Shown here: positions 1-4,383 of the stretch, piece after piece | Layout of the letters: each line of letters opens with the position of its first letter | Numbering within the stretch: position 1 is the stretch's first letter | NCBI GenBank assembly: GCA_013180565.1 | Contig: QBUN01000271.1 | Span: 1-5,949 of the forward strand | Length of the DNA: 5,949 nt | From: Candidatus Methanophaga sp. GoMg3.2 | Lineage (GTDB): Archaea > Halobacteriota > Syntropharchaeia > Alkanophagales > Methanospirareceae | Direction of reading: 5' to 3' | Position numbers and translations under genes: made by a program | Notes under the pieces: model-generated | What the model was told of the DNA's origin: nothing | The model's database searches: none | What the model saw: the letters and a program-made list of their open reading frames with translations, nothing else

Positions 1-2
1 GG

Positions 3-170
3 TGGTGGGCAAGACTAAAGATGGACCTGGACATGATGGATTACATAGACGAGCCAGAAACACTAGTCGAAACGATAAAGGAATTTGATGTCAACAGTCC
101 GAGCGAGCTTTCGAATCTCAAATCCGCTGGAGTAAATCCCTTGGTCGTGCTTGGTGTCATGCCAGAGTAA
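3..170 (+). CDS. C-terminal end of an unidentified protein (cut by window edge)
   Basis: The third forward frame is open from the window edge and ends at TAA (168-170), giving 55 residues that begin WWARLKMDLDMM and end VVLGVMPE. The stretch is acidic at first (DYIDEPETLVETIKEFD) and then has a helix-turn-hydrophobic ending. I do not recognise a family. It reads as coding because this frame is open with ordinary codon use while the other two forward frames stop early (at positions 16-18 and about 89). A strong hairpin with a T-tract follows 50 nt downstream, as expected at the end of a transcription unit. The N-terminal part, and so the function, lies outside the window. Confidence 0.65.
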   Translation, partial: WWARLKMDLDMMDYIDEPETLVETIKEFDVNSPSELSNLKSAGVNPLVVLGVMPE

Positions 171-205
171 AGTAAGACCGGAAAAGATAGATATGTGCCA
201 TAAGA

Positions 206-253
206 AGGAGAGAGAAATAGGAAAAGGTATCCTTTTCCTCTCCCTATTTTTTT
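206..253 (+). terminator. Hairpin terminator with T-tract
   Basis: A perfect 8-bp stem (220-227 GGAAAAGG with 231-238 CCTTTTCC, loop TAT) is followed by TCTCCCTA and a run of seven T at 247-253. An outer GGAGA/TCTCC pairing may extend it. It lies 50 nt after the stop of the upstream gene and 47 nt before the propeller gene, so it should separate the two transcripts. The trailing TTTAAAT could also serve as a TATA-like box for the propeller gene, but this is only suggestive. Confidence 0.65.
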
Positions 254-279
254 AAATGCGCTACACGGCAAAAAAATTT

Positions 280-288
280 AGGAGGTGA
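280..288 (+). promoter_or_regulatory. Shine-Dalgarno site of the propeller gene
   Basis: AGGAGGTGA is a near-full complement to the 16S rRNA 3' end. The distance to the ATG at 300 is about 11 nt, rather long. The nearer GTG at 285 is followed by a stop two codons later (AAA ACG TAA), so ATG 300 remains the only sensible start. Confidence 0.7.
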
Positions 289-299
289 AAACGTAAAAA

Positions 300-1211
300 A
301 TGAAAAAAGAATTTGCAATTGCATGGATGATAGTAATGGCTATTGCAGTGCTATTCTCTATTTTGATACCAGTTATGGCTGCGGATGAGAATGTAACTGG
401 TAGGATCGCCTTTACCTCGAATATGGATGGCAACAATGAGATCTATCTGATGGATGCTGATGGAACAAACGTTACACGGCTCACAAACGATATTGCAAAT
501 GATATAAATCCTGAATGGCATCCCAAAGGAAACAAGATAGCCTTTTCTTCAGATCGCGATGGCAATTTTGAGATATATGTGATGGATGCAGATGGCACAA
601 ACGTTACGCAGCTTACAGACAATACGGCCGCAGATGGGTGTCAATGTTGGTCGCCGAATGGTAGCCGGATAGCCTTTTGTTCAGATCGCGATGGTGACCC
701 TGAGATATATGCGATGGATGTAGATGGAACAAACGTTATGCGACTAACAGAGGATACAGGTATGGATATAAATCCTCACTGGTCGCCAGATGGCAGCAAA
801 ATAGCCTTTAGCTCTGGTCGTATTGGCGACTCCGATATTTATGTGATGGATGTGAATGGCGCAAATAAAGAACAATTGACAGATAACAACAAGTGGGATT
901 CGCCTGGTGAATGGGCTTCTGACAGTAGCAAGCTACTCTTTAGCTCAGATCGTGATGGTGATTTTGAGGTATATCTTGTGGATTCCGATGGAACAAACGT
1001 TACGCAACTTACGAACAATGCAGAATATCAGGAGGGCTCACCCGCGTGGGCGTTAGGAGGCGAGAAGATAGTCTTTGTTTCTGGCAGATATAAGGGCGAT
1101 TTCGAGATTTACATGATGGATTCTGATGGTACAAACATTACGCAGATGACAACTAATTTCGCGGATGAGTCTGATCCTGTTTGGGCGCCGTCAGTCGATG
1201 AACAGCCATAA
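300..1211 (+). CDS. Secreted TolB/PD40-type beta-propeller protein
   Basis: A 303-residue exported protein. Residues 1-27 form a signal peptide (basic start MKKE, hydrophobic 6-26, likely cut near VMA/ADE). Residues 34-298 contain six consecutive WD40-like PD40 repeats. Each has the order [RK]IAFxSxRDGxxEIYxMDxDGTN, then xxLT, and ends at a Trp in the xxWxPxG turn (Trp 73, 117, 161, 205, 250, 295). This is the blade pattern of the TolB C-terminal propeller, but the TolB N-terminal domain is absent, so it is not a true TolB. Repeated DxDG turns in most blades could bind metal. There are six N-glycosylation sequons (Asn 31, 57, 101, 120, 233, 279), four of them at the same place in different blades. 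Three Cys (114, 116, 127) cluster in blades 2-3. Such proteins are common on archaeal cell surfaces. A role in ligand or partner binding outside the cell is likely, but the partner is unknown. It is monocistronic and convergent with the minus-strand genes. Confidence 0.9.
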   Translation: MKKEFAIAWMIVMAIAVLFSILIPVMAADENVTGRIAFTSNMDGNNEIYLMDADGTNVTRLTNDIANDINPEWHPKGNKIAFSSDRDGNFEIYVMDADGTNVTQLTDNTAADGCQCWSPNGSRIAFCSDRDGDPEIYAMDVDGTNVMRLTEDTGMDINPHWSPDGSKIAFSSGRIGDSDIYVMDVNGANKEQLTDNNKWDSPGEWASDSSKLLFSSDRDGDFEVYLVDSDGTNVTQLTNNAEYQEGSPAWALGGEKIVFVSGRYKGDFEIYMMDSDGTNITQMTTNFADESDPVWAPSVDEQP

Positions 1212-1250
1212 AGAAAAACTTCAAAACGTTGAAATAAAATAAAAGAGAAG

Positions 1251-1299
1251 TAGAAAGGGTCGTAATAGCCCAATCACTTTTCTATTGTTTTATTTTTTT
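1251..1299 (+). terminator. Hairpin and T-tract between convergent genes
   Basis: TAGAAA (1251-1256) pairs with TTTCTA (1279-1284), and an inner GGG (1257-1259) pairs with CCC (1269-1271), with unpaired bases between them. TTGTTTTATTTTTTT follows. It lies 40 nt after the propeller stop and should end that transcript. Its right edge overlaps the end of the convergent minus-strand small gene (stop at 1284-1282). Confidence 0.5.
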
Positions 1300-1452
1300 A
1301 AATATTTTTAGCGGGTTTTTTAAGAATCCCCAGGTAAGGGTGGCGCCGAAGAAGAACACCCACCCGTCCATGATGAATCTAACTATCTCCGCTGACGCTG
1401 GGGCAAGAGCTTCACCCATCCCACCAACTGCTACGCTTATCGGTGCACACAT
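1282..1452 (-). CDS. Small single-span membrane protein, MCAP family (divergent member)
   Basis: A 56-residue protein. The ATG at 1452 is preceded by AAGAGGAT about 8 nt upstream, and it ends at TAG (1284-1282). It starts MCAPISVAVGG and has an AP pair near residues 17-18. A hydrophobic, aromatic segment (about residues 23-44, with WVFFFG and LTWGF) comes next, and the last 12 residues carry five Lys (KNPLKIFKKIKQ). By the positive-inside rule the C-terminus should face the cytoplasm. The start MCAP, the GG at 10-11 and the basic tail match the two 49-residue peptides at 1810 and 4177, but the rest has diverged and I recognise no named family. Cys at position 2 would be exposed after Met removal. 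Unlike the other two it has no TPR gene directly before it and appears to have its own promoter. Confidence 0.65.
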   Translation of the reverse strand: MCAPISVAVGGMGEALAPASAEIVRFIMDGWVFFFGATLTWGFLKNPLKIFKKIKQ

Positions 1453-1485
1453 TTTTTTATCCTCTTATTTCTTTAGTTAATATTA

Positions 1486-1500
1486 TGCATATATATTACT
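1486..1500 (-). promoter_or_regulatory. TATA-like box upstream of the divergent MCAP gene
   Basis: On the minus strand this reads AGTAATATATATGCATA, centred about 40 nt before the ATG at 1452. The position suits an archaeal TATA box with a short leader. A/T-rich DNA is common here, so this is only a candidate. Confidence 0.3.
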
Positions 1501-1554
1501 TTCTATTTTTTGTGATGTGAAACGGGTGACTTATTTTTTTATTGTTGATCAATT

Positions 1555-1575
1555 ATAAAATCATATCGATTTTAT
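1555..1575. repeat. Perfect 8-bp inverted repeat
   Basis: ATAAAATC (1555-1562) and GATTTTAT (1568-1575) are exact reverse complements around a 5-nt centre, next to the palindrome TTGATCAA at 1545-1552. It sits about 100 nt upstream of the divergent MCAP start. It could be an operator for a dimeric regulator or a weak hairpin, and it has no counterpart of this form in the other intergenic region. Confidence 0.4.
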
Positions 1576-1724
1576 CTTACTTCTGGCTGTAACGATTCCT
1601 AACTCTAGCATATGATGCTAATACATGTAAGGAGCATGTGCCGGGCATACATGGAACTTTTCTACGTTTTTCGTTTGATTTCGGCTTTTCAGTTCCTGTT
1701 ATGAGATTGCGAAACAAAATACAA

Positions 1725-1757
1725 TGAAAGAGAGAGAGAGGGTGGCTGAGGCCACCC
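1725..1757 (-). terminator. Cassette 1 terminator hairpin
   Basis: On the minus strand GGGTGGC pairs with GCCACCC (plus 1751-1757 and 1740-1746) around a CTCA loop. It is followed by a pyrimidine run TCTCTCTCTC and then TTTCATTGTATTTT. It lies 52 nt past the stop of the 49-residue MCAP gene, so it closes the cassette 1 transcript. The second cassette has a hairpin at the same place with a different stem. Confidence 0.65.
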
Positions 1758-1809
1758 CTTCATTTTCCAATATCTAATTGTTTCTCTTACTGCCGCTAGC
1801 TACCGCAGG

Positions 1810-1959
1810 CTACGCCTTTGAGAACAGTTTCTTCAAACTGCCCCGGTAGTTTACCGCCAATAGACTCACTAACGCTACAAAGGCTGCTATATAGCCTGGC
1901 AGCATTGGAGCCCAGGTGGTAAGTGCACCTCCTGCGGTTACGGCTACTGGTGCGCACAT
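1810..1959 (-). CDS. 49-residue MCAP membrane peptide (cassette 1)
   Basis: The ATG at 1959 lies 11 nt after a strong AGGAGGTGAA (1980-1971), and the ORF ends at TAG. The product starts MCAPVAVTAGG, has a WAPMLPGY turn at 16-23, one hydrophobic span (about 23-37) and a basic tail with R39, K43, K44 and K48. That predicts one membrane span with the C-terminus in the cytoplasm. It differs from the cassette 2 copy at only three residues (I24L, G40S, F46I), while five codons differ silently (V7, G11, L20, V28, L42), the pattern of a gene under selection for its protein. It lies 70 nt behind the TPR gene and should be in the same transcript. No named family is recognised. From PGY onward it resembles archaeal PGF-CTERM sorting tails in layout, but the whole protein is barely longer than such a tail. 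Confidence 0.8.
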   Translation of the reverse strand: MCAPVAVTAGGALTTWAPMLPGYIAAFVALVSLLAVNYRGSLKKLFSKA

Positions 1960-1970
1960 TTTTTTTTCTT

Positions 1971-1980
1971 TTCACCTCCT
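1971..1980 (-). promoter_or_regulatory. Shine-Dalgarno site of cassette 1 MCAP gene
   Basis: Minus-strand AGGAGGTGAA, followed by an A-rich spacer to the ATG at 1959. The same site and spacer recur before the second copy (4337-4346), which fixes both starts. Confidence 0.75.
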
Positions 1981-2029
1981 ATTTCTATCCCATTCTCTAA
2001 ACATAGCGGTAACAACTTAGTTAGCAGAA

Positions 2030-3448
2030 TCACAGTTCATCTATCAGTTTCTGGCACTCTGCTATATTCTCTTTCTTTCCGTGTCCATCCACTCCGTATT
2101 CCTCATACAGCGATATTGCAGTCTCTAATGCAGCCTTAGCCTTATCGTTTTCTCCGAGTTCCTTATATGCGCTGCCGAGACCCTTGTATGCACCCGCCAC
2201 ATATTTATCTTCGGCTTCCGCCTGTTCTATTGCTTTGTTGTAATTCACAATCGCTTCATCGTAGTCTTCGAGTTCTAAATACATATCCCCTACTTTGACA
2301 TATATTCTGTACAAGCGGTCTGGACGATTCTCTGCGTACTCATCAACTGCTTTGTTATACATCTCCAGCGCATTGTCGTATTCTTCAAATACGCAGTAGC
2401 AACCTCCTCTAGCCTCATACACACTGTACATGCGATCAGGACGATTTTCTTTGCATTCCGCAAATGCTTCATCGTACATCTCCATTGCCTTGTCATACTG
2501 ACCGAGTTGGCAGTAACAATCGCCTTTGCCATAGTACTTGCTGTACATATACTTGTATGTCGGGTCGTTCTTCTTCAATTCAATCATCAGGTCATACATC
2601 TCAATTGCTTTATCCCAGTCTTCTACGATTTTATAGTTGCTCGCTTGATGACTGATCGCTGTACTAAGTTCCGGGTCTAACGCTATTGCCGTATTATAAT
2701 CTGCGATTGATGCGCTGTAGTCCGGCATAGCTTTAAGATTTCTTGCTTTACTCGCATACACACCCGCTAAACCGTTCCCACCGGATTTCGCTAGTATTGC
2801 GCTTTCTGATTCAAGTGCTTTAGCAAAGTTTTCTTCTGCTGTATCGTATTCCTTATTCCTGTAACCTGCATTTCCTTTTCCGGCATACGCAAGTACATAC
2901 GTTGGATCTAACTCAAGTACTTTGTCAAAATCGGCAACAGCTATTGTATAATAGTCTGTTGTGTCCTCTTTATCGTAATTTCTGCCACTATTGTAATGAT
3001 TGTTGTAAGTAAGCCCTCTGTTGTAGTATGCATCCACATTATCAGGTTCCAATTCTATCGCTTTCGTGAAGTCCGAAATTGCGTCTTTAAATGGTCCTCT
3101 ATCATAATAGCTTCCTTGTCCAAAGTAAGCAAGTCCTCGATTGTAGTATGCCTCCACACAATCAGAGTTTAACTCAATAGCTTTAGAGAACTCAGGAATT
3201 GCCAGATCCATGTCTCCTAACGCCACATAACACAAACCGAGGTCGTTATACAGGTATTCGTTGTCAGGGTTTAAATCTACCGCTTTGTTAAATAGATATA
3301 TAGCAGCGTCGTAATTGCCCCTGTTATATTCGACCTTGCCCTGGTCAATGTATTGTTGTTCCTCCAGCGCGCCTGCGAGACCCCAAGAAGTCAAGCCTAT
3401 CAGTACTATTAGGGTAATCCCTATTGCTGTCCTTCTTCTAATTTTCAT
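2030..3448 (-). CDS. Exported or membrane-anchored TPR protein (cassette 1)
   Basis: A 472-residue protein. Residues 1-6 are basic (MKIRRR), and 7-27 are a hydrophobic signal or anchor (TAIGITLIVLIGLTSWGLAGA) with a possible cut at AGA/LEE. From about residue 32 to 460 there are roughly eleven tetratricopeptide repeats, with the usual YNRG/AxxxFxKAIELxP pattern. TPRs form a right-handed superhelix that binds proteins or peptides; no enzymatic domain is present. An insertion of about 17 residues (HYNSGRNYDKEDTTDYY) interrupts the fourth repeat. Residues 302-340 and 341-379 are a recent internal duplication of a 39-residue unit ending ENRPDR[ML]. The start is fixed by AGGAGGTGAT (3467-3458) 9 nt upstream. 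It is preceded by a 28-codon leader ORF that ends 3 nt before its ATG, and followed by the MCAP peptide gene. The binding partner is unknown. Confidence 0.9.
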   Translation of the reverse strand: MKIRRRTAIGITLIVLIGLTSWGLAGALEEQQYIDQGKVEYNRGNYDAAIYLFNKAVDLNPDNEYLYNDLGLCYVALGDMDLAIPEFSKAIELNSDCVEAYYNRGLAYFGQGSYYDRGPFKDAISDFTKAIELEPDNVDAYYNRGLTYNNHYNSGRNYDKEDTTDYYTIAVADFDKVLELDPTYVLAYAGKGNAGYRNKEYDTAEENFAKALESESAILAKSGGNGLAGVYASKARNLKAMPDYSASIADYNTAIALDPELSTAISHQASNYKIVEDWDKAIEMYDLMIELKKNDPTYKYMYSKYYGKGDCYCQLGQYDKAMEMYDEAFAECKENRPDRMYSVYEARGGCYCVFEEYDNALEMYNKAVDEYAENRPDRLYRIYVKVGDMYLELEDYDEAIVNYNKAIEQAEAEDKYVAGAYKGLGSAYKELGENDKAKAALETAISLYEEYGVDGHGKKENIAECQKLIDEL

Positions 3449-3451
3449 TTT

Positions 3452-3538
3452 TTATCTATCACCTCCTAATTTTTTAGTTACCTCATATGTAGCGCCTATC
3501 CTTGACGCCATCAAAAAAGTTCCTTTTAGTTCTTCCAT
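3452..3538 (-). CDS. 28-residue leader ORF coupled to TPR gene (cassette 1)
   Basis: The ATG at 3538 follows GGGAGG (3554-3549) by about 10 nt. The ORF ends at TAA (3454-3452), leaving 3 nt before the TPR start. It begins MEELKGTFLMASRIGAT and ends KKLGGDR. The gap-free counterpart at 5813-5899 has exactly the same length and 14 of 28 identical residues, and several other changes are conservative (E2D, E3D, L4V, I14V, A16T). The LGGDR codons are themselves the Shine-Dalgarno site of the TPR gene, so ribosomes reading this ORF cover that site and stop right at the TPR start. Translational coupling is inferred. Whether the peptide has its own role is unknown, but the conservative changes in its N-terminal part suggest it may. 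Confidence 0.6.
   Translation of the reverse strand: MEELKGTFLMASRIGATYEVTKKLGGDR
3458..3467 (-). promoter_or_regulatory. Shine-Dalgarno site of cassette 1 TPR gene, inside the leader ORF
   Basis: Minus-strand AGGAGGTGAT is a full complement to the 16S rRNA end, 9 nt before the ATG at 3448. It is read as codons for part of LGGD in the leader ORF, so site access and leader translation are linked. Confidence 0.8.
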
Positions 3539-3540
3539 TT

Positions 3541-3597
3541 TTATGTTTCCTCCCATTTTTCTTTCGCCTTTACCTTGTATCTTCCAAAAAGCATCAT
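3541..3597 (-). CDS. Possible 18-residue first ORF of cassette 1
   Basis: Two consecutive ATGs (3597 and 3594) lie about 5 nt behind GGGAGGG. The ORF reads MMLFGRYKVKAKEKWEET and stops at TAA, 2 nt before the leader ORF start. In cassette 2 the same frame, counted back from the leader ATG, is open to the window edge. It also begins at an FG pair 15 codons before a stop (TAG) in exactly the same position. Only F, G and one K are identical, so protein-level conservation is weak; the fixed length and stop position are the main support. It is a highly basic small peptide with no known family. Confidence 0.35.
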   Translation of the reverse strand: MMLFGRYKVKAKEKWEET

Positions 3598-3640
3598 AGC
3601 AGCCCTCCCTTTTTTGCTATTTATTCGCTTTTTGTTCTCG

Positions 3641-3673
3641 CTTTTTATACCTTTTGCCATATTTTATATACCA
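3641..3673 (-). promoter_or_regulatory. Candidate archaeal promoter of cassette 1
   Basis: The minus strand carries GGTATATAAAATAT and, 20 nt further on, AAAAGGTATAAAAAG. The second resembles a purine-rich BRE followed by a TATA box and would place a start roughly 20 nt before the first short ORF. It is the closest good match upstream of the cassette. A longer palindromic AT run (3707-3720) lies further upstream. Confidence 0.45.
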
Positions 3674-3706
3674 AAGTTGTTACCACTACGATTTTATTGT
3701 TGGGCT

Positions 3707-3720
3707 AGTATATATATACT
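3707..3720. promoter_or_regulatory. Palindromic AT run
   Basis: AGTATATATATACT is a perfect 14-bp palindrome. It could act as a TATA element in either direction or be a binding site. It lies about 110 nt before the first short ORF of cassette 1, far for a core promoter, so its role is uncertain. Confidence 0.25.
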
Positions 3721-3762
3721 TCAGTTTTTTCTTACTAGGAACTATAAAGCCACTAAAAAGTA

Positions 3763-3821
3763 ACATATAGTGCTAATATGTGGGAAAGGCATATGTTGGT
3801 ACATATGTTGGAGCATATGTT
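3763..3821. repeat. CATATG-type half-site cluster
   Basis: ACATAT (3763-3768) and ATATGT (3776-3781) form an inverted pair. They are followed by three near-identical units with 12-bp spacing: GCATATGTTGG (from 3789), ACATATGTTGG (from 3801) and GCATATGTT (from 3813). The matching part of the other intergenic region (about 1608-1655) keeps degenerate forms such as GCATATG, ACATG and CATACATG. This looks like a multi-copy binding site, possibly regulatory. Confidence 0.4.
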
Positions 3822-3872
3822 TTCTACGCTTTTCGTTCTAAATCACCTTAAAGTACAAGTTCTAACTATTTA

Positions 3873-3996
3873 GGACGCAGATTTACGCAGAAAGCTATTT
3901 CCTCAAAGTATCAAATGCCTTACGTTTAACTTCCGGTTTAGTGCTCCGTCAATTCCGTATATTTAAAATCCAGATTATTTGCGTTCATCTGCGTCC
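3873..3996. repeat. MITE-like element with inverted CGCAGAT ends
   Basis: The left end GGACGCAGATTTACGCAGA and the reverse complement of the right end, GGACGCAGATGAACGCAAA, match at 16 of 19 positions, about 124 bp end to end. Each arm is itself built of a roughly 10-bp period (ACGCAGATTT ACGCAGA). There is no ORF inside. Repeats with this CGCAGAT..ACGCAGA wording are, to my recollection, scattered through many bacterial and archaeal genomes. The paralogous intergenic region lacks it, consistent with insertion after the cassettes duplicated. No clear target-site duplication is visible, so mobility is inferred. Confidence 0.5.
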
Positions 3997-4089
3997 GATT
4001 ATCAAAAATTATTCTTTCTTGGTTCCTGTTATGAGAACGAGAAAATATTATCAACAGCATGTACTCATAAGTTGACTTAAACAACATAA

Positions 4090-4126
4090 ATAAAAGGAAG
4101 GCTTGGAGGTGACTGTAGCCACCTCC
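4090..4126 (-). terminator. Cassette 2 terminator hairpin
   Basis: On the minus strand GGAGGTG pairs with CACCTCC (plus 4120-4126 and 4105-4111) around an 8-nt loop, followed by AAGCCTTCCTTTTATTT. It sits 50 nt after the MCAP stop, the same distance as in cassette 1. The stem sequence differs from the cassette 1 hairpin while pairing is kept, which supports a structural role. The stem arm includes a GGAGGTG string that resembles a ribosome-binding site but has no start codon behind it in a useful frame. Confidence 0.6.
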
Positions 4127-4176
4127 TTATTTTCCAATGTCTAAATGCATCTATTACTGCCGCTAGCTACCGCTGG

Positions 4177-4326
4177 CTACGCCTTTGAGATCAGTTTCTT
4201 TAAACTACTCCGGTAGTTTACCGCCAATAGACTCACTAACGCCACAAAGGCTGCTAGATAGCCTGGTAGCATTGGAGCCCAGGTGGTAAGTGCTCCTCCT
4301 GCGGTCACGGCTACTGGTGCGCACAT
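4177..4326 (-). CDS. 49-residue MCAP membrane peptide (cassette 2)
   Basis: The second copy of the small membrane peptide: start MCAPVAVTAGG, WAPMLPGY at 16-23, a hydrophobic span to about residue 37, and a tail with R39, K43, K44 and K48, ending at TAG. AGGAGGTGAA (4346-4337) lies 10 nt before the ATG. It follows its TPR gene by 57 nt and precedes a hairpin terminator, so it is the last gene of cassette 2. Of 49 residues, 46 equal the cassette 1 copy. The much greater divergence of the neighbouring TPR C-termini shows that this peptide is held more tightly than its larger partner. Function unknown; a small membrane partner or regulator of the TPR protein is the simplest inference. Confidence 0.8.
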   Translation of the reverse strand: MCAPVAVTAGGALTTWAPMLPGYLAAFVALVSLLAVNYRSSLKKLISKA

Positions 4327-4336
4327 TTTTTTTCTT

Positions 4337-4346
4337 TTCACCTCCT
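4337..4346 (-). promoter_or_regulatory. Shine-Dalgarno site of cassette 2 MCAP gene
   Basis: Minus-strand AGGAGGTGAA with an A-rich spacer, equal to the cassette 1 site. It fixes the ATG at 4326. Confidence 0.75.
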
Positions 4347-4383
4347 ATTTTTTTTCCCATTTCATCCGTCTATACACGTTGAA

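Larger units (their letters stand above)
1453..1739. other. Intergenic region: promoter candidate, hairpin and block shared with the second cassette
   Basis: No convincing gene is seen. From left to right it holds the leader of the divergent MCAP gene, a TATA-like stretch, the palindrome TTGATCAA (1545-1552), an 8-bp inverted repeat (1555-1575), and a block (about 1610-1705) that recurs in diverged form at about 3768-3837 plus 4022-4035. Shared words include TGCTAATA, TTTCTACG, TTTTCGTT and GTTCCTGTTATGAGA. A short GA repeat (about 1727-1740) abuts the terminator hairpin. Confidence 0.6.
1610..3597 (-). repeat. Tandem cassette, copy 1
   Basis: This unit comprises short ORF, leader ORF, TPR gene, MCAP gene, hairpin terminator and shared intergenic block, and repeats in the same order and orientation at about 3768-5949. 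The gene starts, ribosome-binding sites, spacings and terminator position correspond one to one, so the pair arose by tandem duplication. Divergence is uneven: low in the signal segment and the MCAP gene, high in the TPR C-terminus. Confidence 0.8.
3598..4104. other. Long intergenic region between cassettes
   Basis: No gene is supported here; open frames on the plus strand are low-complexity and lack ribosome-binding sites. Contents from left to right: promoter candidates (3641-3673), the palindrome AGTATATATATACT (3707-3720), CATATG-type half sites (3763-3821), an element with inverted ends (3873-3996), and the GTTCCTGTTATGAGA word shared with the other intergenic region (4022-4036). Between the shared words TTTTCGTT and GTTCCTG this copy has 184 nt where the other has 16. 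Confidence 0.6.

Noticed and set aside
41..271. 76-codon open frame on the minus strand
   Set aside because: It overlaps the plus-strand partial gene and the terminator hairpin, has no ribosome-binding site and a low-complexity product.
1990..2010. 10-codon ORF (MFREWDRNRR) between the TPR and MCAP genes of cassette 1
   Set aside because: The cassette 2 equivalent has a different frame and length, so there is no conservation like that of the 28-codon leader.
2290..2655. Short open frames on both strands inside the cassette 1 TPR gene
   Set aside because: They are shadow frames of the TPR coding sequence, repeating in step with the repeats; no start signals.
3315..3763. Overlapping plus-strand frames with hydrophobic products
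   Set aside because: They are antisense to the TPR N-terminus, leader ORFs and promoter; the hydrophobic content comes from T-rich DNA, and no ribosome-binding sites are seen.
3763..3821. CRISPR-like repeat array
   Set aside because: The units are about 12 bp and directly adjacent, without unique spacers of constant length and without cas genes.
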